NCBI GenBank assembly: GCA_029964075.1 | Contig: CM057147.1 | Coordinates: 18,063,513-18,127,512 of the forward strand | Length of the DNA stretch: 64,000 nucleotides | Origin: Patiria pectinifera | Taxonomy: Eukaryota; Echinodermata; Asteroidea; Valvatida; Asterinidae | Direction: 5' to 3' | In this document: positions 32,280 through 43,900 of the stretch, one piece after another | How the letters are laid out: every line of letters begins with the position of its first letter | How positions within the stretch are numbered: position 1 is the stretch's first letter | Program-made: the position numbers and the translations under genes | Notes under the pieces: model-generated | Told to the model about the DNA's origin: nothing | What the model saw: the letters and a program-made list of their open reading frames with translations, nothing else | Databases searched by the model: none

Positions 32280-32910
32280 GCCCCACTCACCTACTACTTA
32301 CACCCACCTAGTATGAACCCAACCCACTTCCCCAGCCCTGCCAATTTTCAAGCCACCTGCTTACCCAGTACAACACACTACCCAGTCCCACTTACCTACC
32401 CCCGCTTACACAGCCACCCCACCTGCCCAGCCCAACCTGCCTACTCGATCAGTCGTACACACTATACCCAGTTCCATTTACCCAGCCACTCCCAAATACT
32501 TAGCCCCCCCCCCAGCCACACCCAAACCCCTACATCTACCCAGCAGCACCCATCTACCCAGCCGCACCCACTTACCCAGTTTACTGACCTACCCAACACA
32601 CCTACCCCGTCTCACCCGCCTATCCGCCCCACCACCCTACCCTGTCCCATCCACCTACCTTACTAAACCTACCTACCCAGCCGCACCCACCCATCCACCA
32701 CCATCCACATACTCAGCCCCACCCACCTACCCACCCAGCTGCATCCACCTGCCCAGCCCCACCCACCTACCCACCCAGCTGCATCCACCTGCCCAGCCCC
32801 ACCCACCTACCCACCCAGCTGCATCCACCTGCCCAGCCCCACCCACGTACACAGCCCTGCCCACCTATGTAACCCTGCCCACTTACCCAGCCCCACCCAC
32901 ATACCCAGCT
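32280..32910. repeat. C-rich minisatellite (CCCAGCCCCACCCACCTA-like), with a 40-bp core
   Basis: A strand-biased C/A/T array with almost no G. From 32740 to 32860 a 40-bp unit (CTGCATCCACCTGCCCAGCC + CCACCCACCTACCCACCCAG) is repeated nearly perfectly three times. It creates a 117-aa Pro/Thr/His/Ser ORF at 32313-32666 that I reject. Confidence 0.93.
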
Positions 32911-34814
32911 TGTGTTCATTTTCACTAACATTAACAGTAATGGACATTCGCAGTTTAAAAGGGTTTTGTAACCAAGTAGTTGGGGGAATCGTTTTTGTTT
33001 TGTTTTACAACTCACTGTAATGTTATTTTTTTCATCAGCTATAAAAGAGAGAGCCATCATCAGCCATGTGAATTGATTGATCTGTTTTTGCTGCCTTGTA
33101 ATATGGCAAAAGCAAAGTATCAACCTAGCCACTGTTTATAGCATTTCATTGAAATCCTTCAGCTGGACAAATTTGAGATCAAAATATAAAATAGTTTAAA
33201 AGGTTGGTTTGTCAAGTATATTGCTTACTGTCTCTGCATAAAGCCGGGGATTGGTGAATGACTATCAATTATTACAATGTAAATGCTTATCAGGGACTAT
33301 TATACAAATAACAAATGTTTATGAGTGCAATGGTAAGAATAATTTCGCAAGGTGACAGATGGAATGTTCCATTCCACTAGGCAAACTGGCATATAATTAT
33401 TCTTTCCATTGCACAAATGTGAAACATTTATGCAACGCCTGAATAAATCCTCGACATCTGATTGGTCAGAGCCACCGAACGTGTGACCGTGCAATGGAAC
33501 GTCTAATGCGTTGGGACGAATTAATTAACGACACGTGATCAATAACCAGGGGCGTAACTGGGGTGAAACATCTGGAGGGGCATCTGGGGATGCACACATT
33601 CTTTCAAGGGGGCACTAAGTAAATGAACTGCGGCTTGCCTTTTTCGTTTTAGGACTGATGCATGATAAAGGCGCGCCTACCTAGCTGCATGTATATCAAG
33701 GGCGGATCGAGAACACACTTTTTTTGCGGGCTAAAAAGAAAAGATCCCTTAAAAGTGGTTTTTTTGGGATTCTAGATGCTCTGTGGTGCGATCTGAGGCA
33801 ATTTCTGCCCACTTTAACCAATTTGTTTTTGAGGAAAAGATGGTGGTGTACGCAGTGCCTGCCTTTATTGAGACGTCACTAAAAAAAATGGCCGGGTTCG
33901 ATTTTTGGGGGGGGGGGGCTTAATGTATATTGACGTAAATGCTACAGCTGTTATATTGTTGATGTACCCTAACGTGGCGCGGCCCCCAACGTGGCGGCAC
34001 TTTGATTTTTCGCCTCTAGTGCCTTGTTGGAGCAAAATTGTTACCTCAAATTTCTCAAAAAGTTGATTTTCATCAAGCTCTAAACATTCCCGTTCTTAAA
34101 TCTTGAGTTTACCTACCCGCTACGCAGTTCTAAGGAAATTCTATTTTGGCGTGATTTTCCGATATTTCTTCGAAGGTCACAATGAACCCTTTACGCCCAA
34201 AAGTAAGAAAATACTTCGCTGACAAACTTGTCGTTGCGTATGTGCTTAGAGATAATAATGATTTATCAGAATTTATCAACTTTAAAGAAATTCTTAGACG
34301 TTAATGTGGGATTTTCCGACATTTGTTCAAGTGCGCCATCACGTTAGAGAACACTCGGTATCGGCCGAATTTGTGCCAAATTTCCGGACGCCACTTTTTT
34401 TTAAATTTCGAACTTAATTTCATGACACATAATTTGTTTACAAAGGTTCAACAACAAGCGTTAAAGGTAATAGTACCAGTATTTAACTGAATAAATTTGA
34501 ACTTTTTCTACTGAGAGGTTTGGCAATACTGCATGAGGAAAGTCAAACACAAACCACAGGGAGTTAAGCTCCCGTTCTTACAACAATTGCATTTTCTTCT
34601 TCTTGTGCTTTCCGGAAGAGGTTTTTGTCGAGTCCGTTTTTTAGGACTCTGCCATTTTTAACCATTACGGATACAACATATATGTTTGCACTCCAGCGTT
34701 AAAATAATGTCGAATTCCCGATGAGTATATGCGCTGGAGTAATATAGTTTTGTATGACTCAAACAGAGGATTTTGTTCTTGGAGCAGGGCCAGTATGGAC
34801 CCACCAACTGGGGC

Positions 34815-34908
34815 GCTAGAACTCCTTTTTGACATTTGGGATGTTGGTCTGTCGTACTATAGTACGGCAGACCAACATGTCAAAAAAGGAGTTCTATCGC
34901 CCTTTAGT
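34815..34908. repeat. Long near-perfect palindrome (hairpin)
   Basis: Left arm GCGCTAGAACTCCTTTTTGACAT...GTTGGTCTGTCGTACTAT; right arm is its complement with a few changes and one short bulge. Stem about 40 bp, essentially no loop (centre GTACTATAGTAC). Confidence 0.9.
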
Positions 34909-36113
34909 GGGAGGCCATTAACTATCACACTCCCAAGAACAATTGCATAAATGAAATTATGAACAGCTACAAAAATTCAGCTTATAAACTTACATGTGTT
35001 ACAGGGAAGAAATGTCTTGCGAATAACCGCTCATTAGTATGGCATTCACTGTTTCAAAACTATCGATGTATTCTTGAAATTCAGTGTATCGCATGCGCTG
35101 GACATTATTGCGGACGTAGTTTGGCCAAAAGTTTTGGAATGACAAAAGTGTATTATACGTTGGCGTTCACGTACGTCAATAGTGCTGATACACAGGTTGA
35201 AACATTAATTGGCTTTAGATATGAACACCAGTCCAAGCGCTCATTTCGACCGCGCGGTGTATATTTTGTTTTTCATTTCAAGATTTAAAATGGGAGGGGG
35301 GGGGGCACGTGCCCCTGTGTGTCCCCCCCCCCCAAGTTACGCCACTGTCAACAACCCACCAATCAGATGGCAGGGATGTATTCAGGCATTGTTTACAATG
35401 AAAAATAACGTGGATTTATGTTAAGAAACACAATAACCATACAAATCTCTGCAAATTATGCATTTTTTTCAGGCAACGTTAAATTTATTATATACAAGAC
35501 AAAGGCGGAACACAAACTAAACTGTTCATATGGAATTATACATTTTGGGGAAAAAAATACTTCATTTTTAAAGACTCATAAAAAGATGCCCCCATTATAG
35601 GCGAGTGTTTTGTAAGGAATCACGATTGTGATGTGGATTAAGAAAGCCATTCTCTGTAAATATCAGATACTGGCCAATACTAAATACTGTTTAAACTTGT
35701 TTCCTCTTATCGGAAAGAAGCTTAAACTGGCTTTCCTTTTTTATATGCCTTTATCCAGAATTTTTAGGCAAACAGGCAACACCTTAAACAGCTCAGTTTC
35801 CATGACTTCTGGGAATCTTTGGCACTTTGCCAGAAAGACAAATTGGTGGACATGGACTGGATAGCATAAAAAAGATTATCCAGCAAATGATTTTTTTCAT
35901 CAAGATCGAGTACATAATTTAAGGTGCCCTTTTGTTGGTAAAATACTACTTTTTGCCAGGCAACCATCTTAGGGATTTTTCTTTGAAGTCAATCTTCAGT
36001 TTGGTGTACAAGCCTGTAGTCTTGTTTCAAGATGTCATCAGTATTTAATACTTGTAGTACATGCAACTTTATTCATCGACAGAGGTTGACACATCCTATA
36101 CACCTGTATTGCT

Positions 36114-36383
36114 GCCATGGGCGTCGCGAGGGGGGGGGGGGGGGAAAGGGGGCACTTGCCAGGGGGCACTTGCCCCCCCCCCGGAAAAGCCAAAAAAGAA
36201 AAGAAAAAAAAAGAGGTGCGAAGACAAAGTGGTGTAAATTTAATGAGTTGGGGGAGGGGGGCAAAATGTCCCTGCCCCCCTCTAAAACTGATAAATCGAG
36301 AATGTGTTGAGAAATACAAGCATTTTTTTGGCAAAAAATTTGTTTGCCCCCCTCTAGAAAAAATCCTGGCGACGCCCATGATT
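36114..36383. mobile_element. GGGCGTCGC inverted-repeat element, copy 2, 270 bp
   Basis: Left end GCCATGGGCGTCGCGAGGG, right end CTGGCGACGCCCATG, flanked on both sides by ATTGCTGC (direct on one side, a possible duplicated target). The interior is G-run, A-rich, C-run. Confidence 0.75.
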
Positions 36384-38362
36384 GCTGCATGGTTCAAGAC
36401 GATAGTCTGGTACCAATTTCATGACACTGCTAGGCACACAATTCTCTGCTAATAAGCATTACATCCATTTTCAGGTAACCATAAGCAGTGCACAGCAAAC
36501 AGTATGCTTACTCAAGAGAGATAGTTTGTTTAAAAATTAGTAATGCAACTCTGGCAATCTCAATGCAGGTGTTGGCATGTTGACTTACACCACCAACAGA
36601 AAAACCTAACAGTTAGAAAAACCTTTTCTGTTCTAAGTAATGGGTTCAACTTTTATGCTTGCTGCTAAGCAACGCCACGAAATTAGAATCCATAAGTTAC
36701 ACAATTTGAAATAACTGTTCATTCAGTCACTTTTTGAAACTAGCCAGTGTTCATCGATAGGTGTCAATATAAAAGAAATGCTTCAGTATCAAAAATGGGA
36801 CGAACTAAATCAAACTTAAAGTTGGGACTATATTCCAATGGGAGAAAATAAAAAACATGTGCACGTATCATGTCAATACGACTGGAATGAAGACTATGTG
36901 CTAGAAATGTCCAGACCCTTCTCAAATCGAGGTGAATAGAGCCACATTCTTGTGCGATTTTTACATTTTGTCTCGTGTTTTGTTACCTGCTCTCTGGAAG
37001 GAATTCGCACAGCCAATTACCACACTCGTCTTCTTCGGGATTATCTTAGAAAAGTGATATCGCACTGGCATGAGAGAAGAATGTCTAAATATAGCCGTCT
37101 AGCAATAACACATATCACATCTTAGCATTTAATAATGTTTTATGAATAATGTTTTTGATGTTAAAAGTCTGGTGAAAAATTATGCTGCATATTTTCTCCA
37201 TAAAAGGAGCAGTGCAGTATCTACAATAATTTTTTTAAAGACTTATTCCACATAAAGTTGGCAAAAAACTGTCTGTTTTTACATTTATTCAAGTTACTCC
37301 AGGCACAATTTTGGACAACATATCTCAGTGAAATCAAATATGTATGGAATTTTTCTTTACTTACTCTAATGTTAGCCATTTATCTATTTTATGAACAACT
37401 GCTGTGTATGTGAATGATCATAACTTTTAAAAGTTAAACTCCGTACTCTTCCAAAATTACTATCATGTCCATCAAATTTGACAAGTGTACCACAAAACGG
37501 ATAAACGCTGAAAGACTCTCCATTTGGCAACACCAGAAAAATTTGAAATTCAAACGTCACTTTCTGAATTTCTTCTGAAAAAGGAAAATCCTGTCAATTA
37601 CAGAACAGGTTTACGGTTCCCTCCTATAGACCTCATTCACGAGGCAGCCATTTTTGATCATGTTCCCTGAATGTATTCTATAAATTGTAAACTGTGGAAT
37701 GGGATGGTACCAGACTATTTACACATTCCAAGCCTCACTTTTTTTTTCAATTTTTTTAATGTGGCTTGAGACATTAGGAAGTTTAATCACACATTTTACA
37801 TTTTTCATCAGAGCAGCCTGGTATTAATTTGTAATTAACTTTACTTCATTGCTTTCATTTCTATTCGCAAGTTCCAAAATGTACATTTTACCTTGCTTTC
37901 GATTCAATATGGCTGACTCGTCCTTCAGTTTGTGCCTGGACGTGATTGTGATTATTTTTAACAGACCACAATTTGTAAACCAAAGGGTTTCTATTTATCA
38001 GGTTTCATAAACAAACCTTTTAATAGCGGGGCTTTATACTGTATTTAAATAAAGGAAAACTACTAACAGATGTAGAAAAATGTATTTATAGAAATAGCAT
38101 TAGAAACAACAGCGATCTAGCACTATAAATACAGTGTACATCTCGACAATGAGGAACTAATTGTACAGAATATTGCAATTTTACAAAAACAAGTTAAGAC
38201 TTTTTTTCACGACCAAGGCATGCAAAGCAATCATTCACATTTCAAGATGCATGCGTTGGGCTTATGTAAACATTACACTATAAAAGAATAAACTTGTCTA
38301 AAAAAACCAGTACATACATGTATGCACACTAAGGGCCATTTCTCAAATCTCGACTTCATCTT

Positions 38363-38528
38363 ACAGGGGTGTGAAATCTCAGCTTTAAAGCTGATTTCCG
38401 CTATTTTTGTTTTGGATTTCAGCTTTTTTCCCTCACTTTCTGTGTACAAAAAGTATAGGAGATTCAGCTTTTGTACACCTTTTTCAGCTGTTTTCAGCTA
38501 TTTTTTATCAGTGGTCACTCACACCCCT
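38363..38528. mobile_element. AGGGGTGTGAAATC MITE, 166 bp
   Basis: Left CAGGGGTGTGAAATCTCAGCTTT, right CACTCACACCCCTG. Internally several TTTCAGCT/AGCTGA units. A fragment lies at 23340. Confidence 0.7.
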
Positions 38529-39483
38529 GATCTTAAGGTTTAGCCTTATTCTTGTTTTGTTACAAGAACCTTATCAAATACTATGATATAAACCACACTT
38601 TTTGAGCCTTTTCGTTGGTGTGAATATTTAGCTGCTTACACATGGTTACCAAGTGTGAGACAACGTCGATGCTGGCAATGAAGCCGTGGTTTGAGTAATG
38701 GCCTTTGTTGATTTCTATATAAGAACTGTTGTGTGGAGTGCCGTTATGTGTCCAAACTTTGCTGACCCCCATGTTAAAAGCCTACATGTCGTATGATAAC
38801 AGGGTTGGCCACGCCGGCTCAAAAATTTCCCGCAAATTGATGGTCTTCCACATTTTGTCTTTCAGAACTTAATTAGATAAAGAAAGATGGTATTTGGTCA
38901 CTAACTTAAAAGAGGATATACACTGTACGATATAAAGGATTCAGTTTTTTAAAAGAAGACACATTTTCCCCCCTTTTCAACTTTTACCCCCTCTCTCCAA
39001 AAAAAGGAGGAACAAATTTAACATGTCAACATTATACATGACAAAACATATACAGGCATTCTTTCATTCGTCATTAATTTGTTTGATTCTATAGTTTTTA
39101 ATACATATACGTGTACTTATATATTTATATAAATAAAAAATAAATACTGAGTTATCAAAGGAAGTCATACATGTTTCGACAAAAAAAATTTAACAAATTT
39201 TTGGAAATCTGGTTCCGATTTTTTTAAATCATCACTAACCTTTCCCAAATCCTCTCCAAAAATTTATGATAGAATTCAATTATTTGAGGATTTCAGATCA
39301 CACCCTATATTTCTTGTTCATTTGTGCATGGTCGTTAAGTACAAAGAAGTACCACTGAATACAAACAGAGTTTGAAAAACTCGTACCTGAAAATTAGGTT
39401 CATTCACTCTTTGATAGTTTGAGTGCAGATTTTAAACCATACAGGTTCAAGACAATATATTGGCATGACAGTATGCAGCATTT

Positions 39484-39725
39484 TTGGCCTCTAGATGGAG
39501 CAAGTGCGGCCTCTAGATGGATCAAGTGCGGCCTCTAGATGGGGCAAGTGCGGCCTCTAGATGGAGCAAGTGCGGCCTCTAGATGGAGCAAGTGCGGCCT
39601 CTAGATGGAGCAAGTGCGGCCTCTAGATGGAGCAAGTGCGGCCTCTAGATGGAGCAAGTGCGGCCTCTAGATGGAGCAAGTGCGGCCTCTAGATGGAGCA
39701 AGTGCGGTCTCTAGATGGAGATTCT
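39484..39725. repeat. 22-bp tandem array, unit GCCTCTAGATGGAGCAAGTGCG, about 11 copies
   Basis: Nearly identical units; only four or five single-base variants (GATCAAG, GGGCAAG, GGTCTCT). High homogeneity suggests a recent or actively homogenised array. Located about 1 kb beyond the ANKFY1 stop. Confidence 0.97.
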
Positions 39726-40294
39726 GAATAAATAGCGATTCCTGACTGCATTTGGAATCTGCTTGTTGAAGCGAAGAAGGTTTTACAAGGCAAGCACACG
39801 CGAACAAAATTGAATGTACCATGAGCTAGCATTACGACACAAGGACAACTACTTATTACAAAATACTGCTCCTTGGTCACATGGTAATGATCAAATTTTA
39901 GAAAAAAAGTTATCCCTACACACTACCTAACTCCCAAATCTTTTTTTTTTTTTAAATCCCCACCCCACCCCACCCCCAAAAACAACATATGTGATGCGAT
40001 TAAGCTAAACAAGTTGTCAACTCTGGTCAATTTTTTTTACAGATTTGAAAAGAGTACAATTCAGCATTACTGATGTGAAAACCGCATACTGATAACATCT
40101 TTAGTTAAAAAATTAGTCGGAACACCAAGAGATGTGATGAAGTGATGTGATGAAGTGGCCCTATTTTGGCCTGAATCTCCAAATGAAAGTTCCCGACAAA
40201 CGACTCATTTAGCTTGATCACATCACATATACTGATGATGGCTTTAATGGGTGGAAAAAAAGTATCATGCTTTTAGTTAAAAGTTCACAAAAGT

Positions 40295-40300
40295 TTTATT
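40295..40300 (-). terminator. Candidate ANKFY1 polyadenylation signal
   Basis: AATAAA on the minus strand about 475 nt after the stop, followed by a U/GU-rich stretch. Position and sequence fit; no transcript evidence. Confidence 0.35.
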
Positions 40301-40773
40301 CTTGGAGATAACTCCAATTCATGCCAACAAAAAAATTCTTGATTACCAACGTTCAACCCTAGTCTTTACAAACGTAAAGAGAGGAACATAAAAAATTGCA
40401 CAATTTTATATATTTTAATCAAATAAACACTGTCAGAGATTCGCTTTTAAAGATTAATCAACATAAGGTTGAAAACAGAATGCCACACTACACTGTCCAG
40501 CATCACACTGAACTGTGCGTCATACGCACATGCACACATGTCAGACTTTTCTGGACACGCGTCGGACACTAAATCATGGCTGTGATTGGTCAACACCCCA
40601 TGGGAGGAGCTAATAAATCGATAATTTGAATAATTCTAACGCGGCATTTCAACTGAAACATTTTCTACTTTTCAAAATAGTATCATTTCCATTTTTTTTC
40701 ACAAAATAAGCGCATGGCTTTGCCACCATTTCTTACGGCTATTACCTATCACCGGCACGACGTCTCTACTTCT

Positions 40774-40906
40774 TTAGGACTGACCACCAAGGGATAAGAC
40801 ATCAAAGCAGACGTCGCAGGTACGGACTGGCTTGGTTTGGTCATACTTGATGATGGGTACCATCTTGGAGGAGCATTTGTTGCACAAGATCCGGCCACAA
40901 TGACGG
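40774..40906 (-). CDS. ANKFY1: ANKFY1 terminal exon, second half of FYVE finger and stop
   Basis: Completes C-R-H-C-G-R-I-L-C-N-K-C and ends with V-R-T-C-D-V-C-F-D-V-L, then a short tail and TAA (40774-40776). Together with the previous exon all eight zinc cysteines are present as four CxxC pairs. Confidence 0.97.
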
Positions 40907-43900
40907 CTTGGGGGTTAGGGATGGAAAAGAAAAACATGACTAATTTGACTTCAAATTTATTCCAAAGTTGCCTTGAGATACTTTTTAACTTTTTCATCTT
41001 GCTTGAATGAACGCTTTTCAGTATTTTGAGAAATTAAAGTCACTTGATTGAATTGAATTCAGGAAAAGTTGGAATAAACTAAATAAATAAATGCTGAGGG
41101 TGACAATTAGAAAAGTCTGATGTTTGAATCTTCAGTGGCAAAAGAGCATTTTATTTTTCAATGAGGCAGAAAATGCAAAAGGCAAATGCAGGGGGGAAAA
41201 AAAACCTTCTATTGCGTGGTTTTTTTTTTTCAGTGTAAATATTCTCTAACAATCACAAAACAATTTTGCTTTTTCTCTATGCATCTCAATCGTTGTTTTT
41301 TCAATCTTTTTTTTTTGAGGTATAATTAGGCTTTGCCTATGGTGACCCAAAACAAAGTCTTGGAAAATGTCCACTTGGGATAAAGACCCAATGAAAATGT
41401 TAACAAATAATTTTAACCGATAATTCCTTCAAACAATAGTCACGTGTTACATAAGCCTGGAGTTTTCATTTCAAGTCCACAAATTTCTAAAGCCTGCCTC
41501 AGGTTGACCTGCGATTTGCTTGCGCCCCGACAGAACTAGCCTTGGTCAAGGCGCTCGTAGATATCATCTACAGATTTTTGTTTTGGACTCAACATTTTTG
41601 CCTTACCAGTGATGTTTCCTTGTCTTGATGGTGAATTTGACCTGGCATTCCTGGCAAATCTCGCTCTCAGACCAGGCCGGCTCAGACGACAACATATCTG
41701 AAGCAACCAAGAAATACAGACAGTTACATATATACAGCCTGTGACCAAGGGGATCCGCTTTGTGTGCAGACTGGCTCCCAGTCCGTACATTATCATTACT
41801 GATTGTGGGGCGGGAACCAGCCTACCCCGCGAGAATGGAATTATTGCCGGACAGCCAATAATTTCGAAATTTGTAAAGTAACAATTCATTATCTAAACAT
41901 GGGCCTATTTAGTTTTGGTCAATGTCTCATTCAAAAGTGAATAACTTTTGTATTGCTAGAAAAATAGCAATTTAAAAAAGGGATCTATTTGTCAGAATGA
42001 ACTTGAAAATATCATGGGAGAAATGCAACTTCAAAAGTGAAAAATATATTTGACAAGTAGTAGTTGGTTACCAGCCAAAATATCATGTAAAGTATACTTT
42101 TATGCATCTCCAATGTTGTGCTTGTTGCAAGTTTAAAAAAAATCCCTGTTTACCGTGGCAGAAAAATCTGTGCTGGTGTTAAGCATGTTTCACAGTTGTA
42201 GCAAGGAATATTTTGGCTCGTGCACATCTGCACATCCCATAACTAACAAGATGGTGATTATTGTGTTCGATCAGAATTTTTTGTGCTGGCTAACTTGGCA
42301 GAAACTTGGTGCGAAATGGATTGTGAATCTCTGCTAAATGTTACAAAGAATCTTGAAAACAACCAACTAAGTGCTTCGTCCCGACTTACCAAGAAGTCTG
42401 AAGAGGAGTTGTTTTGTAGCCACTTGGGCGTTGAAGATGGAGGTGCCGTTTTTATTGAGTATGCCCAGGCTGGCACCGCTCCTGACGATGGCCCGACAGA
42501 GGGCGCCGTTTCCCTTCTGATAAGCTAGCAAGAGGACTGTATAGAAACACAAACGACAGCTTGCAACAATGATTACAATATCATTAAGAATTTCAATTGA
42601 AAATTAATGTAAAATACTGACATGCTGGTTCATTTTGAAAACTAGGAGTAGGCAAAGTTTGCCATTTCAAAAAACAGCTTGTTTAGCAAAACACAGTGGG
42701 ACCAGATTTTTTCGCTTGAAGAAATATGTTAATTAACCCTCATCCATACTAGCATTTTAAATAATAATTTTATCAAAAATAACCTTTTTAGCTATAAAAC
42801 TTTTTGGACATGCAAAATTCTAAAACTGTGGAATAACCCAATGACACATTCTTTGTATTCCCCCCCCCCAAAAAAAAATGAGACATAAAATCTGTGTTAA
42901 TAATATAATAAACCTATCATATCATTCTAAGCTTTTAAAATTTACTATTCATCGTTTCTTTGTTAACTTGAATTGGGCACCAAATGTTTACAACTTCTAC
43001 TATTAAATTTTATCGTTTTCTAATATGACCATCATTTTGTCCAAATTTCAACAGATTATTGAAACTTGGCTAAAGGTTGATAGTGAAAGGAAACATCTTT
43101 ACCAGTATTGCCATCAGCGTCCTGTTTATCGACTGGGTAGTTGGGCATACACTCCTTGAACAGTTCAAAGATGGCCGCCGCGTTGTCTCGCCCGCAATCC
43201 CCAAGGATATGCATCGGAGTCTTACCCCTACAACAAGCCATTCATGAAAGGCCATTAAAACCATTCCAAATATACTGAAAGCAAGTGGTTGATGGAAAGC
43301 CAACTGAGTCTAACCCTTTAGCACATGTAAATTGTATTACAGTAAACTCCGGCTAAGTTGGCACTCTCGGGACCCGAGAATTTGTGACGACTTACGCGAA
43401 TGCCGATATCTGCTGTAAGTCACATTTTGCCGACTTACATGAATGGCCTTTTGCACACATGATTCATTGCACTAATTGGCTTCGATTTACCCTGGTTTAT
43501 CTCCTTAATGCTTGAGTTGAATCCAGCAAATTAACGTACATACGTACGTGCACAGTAACAAATTAAATGCGTGCGTGGTCCGGTATATACCAAGCAAGCA
43601 TTGACTGCAGCACTAGTCATTCAATAAGACGACCCCCAAAATGGACAGAGCGCATGCATACAGACTAGAGGGGGTACTGGTATTGATACTTTTTCATAAA
43701 TGTTTTTTTGTGGTAGTCAACACAGTAGTGGGTTAGATTGGATACTAAACGAGTAACGAATACACAAACGAGCCAGAATAACCGTAAAAGATGAATGTTT
43801 GCCTATGATTAACTAATTCTGTAACAACTTGTCGACTCAAATAACGGAAAAGCTTGCTTATCTCAAGCCTTTTAACGTTTAAAATGTTGAAGTGTTGAAC

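Larger units (their letters stand above)
25788..40773. other. Intergenic region between the two convergent genes (plus both 3' UTRs)
   Basis: No exon resembling a known protein on either strand. Contains SINE and MITE copies (26538-26990), an inverted tRNA-like pair (29612-29912), GGGCGTCGC elements (30808-31020, 36114-36383), tandem arrays (31118-31285, 32280-32910, 39484-39725), a long palindrome (34815-34908) and an AGGGGTGTGAAATC element (38363-38528). The stretches 27600-29280, 31290-32270 and 36480-38300 look like plain AT-rich sequence. Confidence 0.8.

Noticed and set aside
32313-32666. 117-aa Pro/Thr/His-rich ORF
   Set aside because: A direct translation of the C-rich minisatellite, with no other support.
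36032-36452. Overlapping ORFs of about 90-119 aa on both strands
   Set aside because: They translate the GGGCGTCGC inverted-repeat element with its G- and C-runs; no conserved domain.
39484-39725. CRISPR-like array
   Set aside because: Continuous 22-bp tandem repeat with no unique spacers; the genome is eukaryotic.
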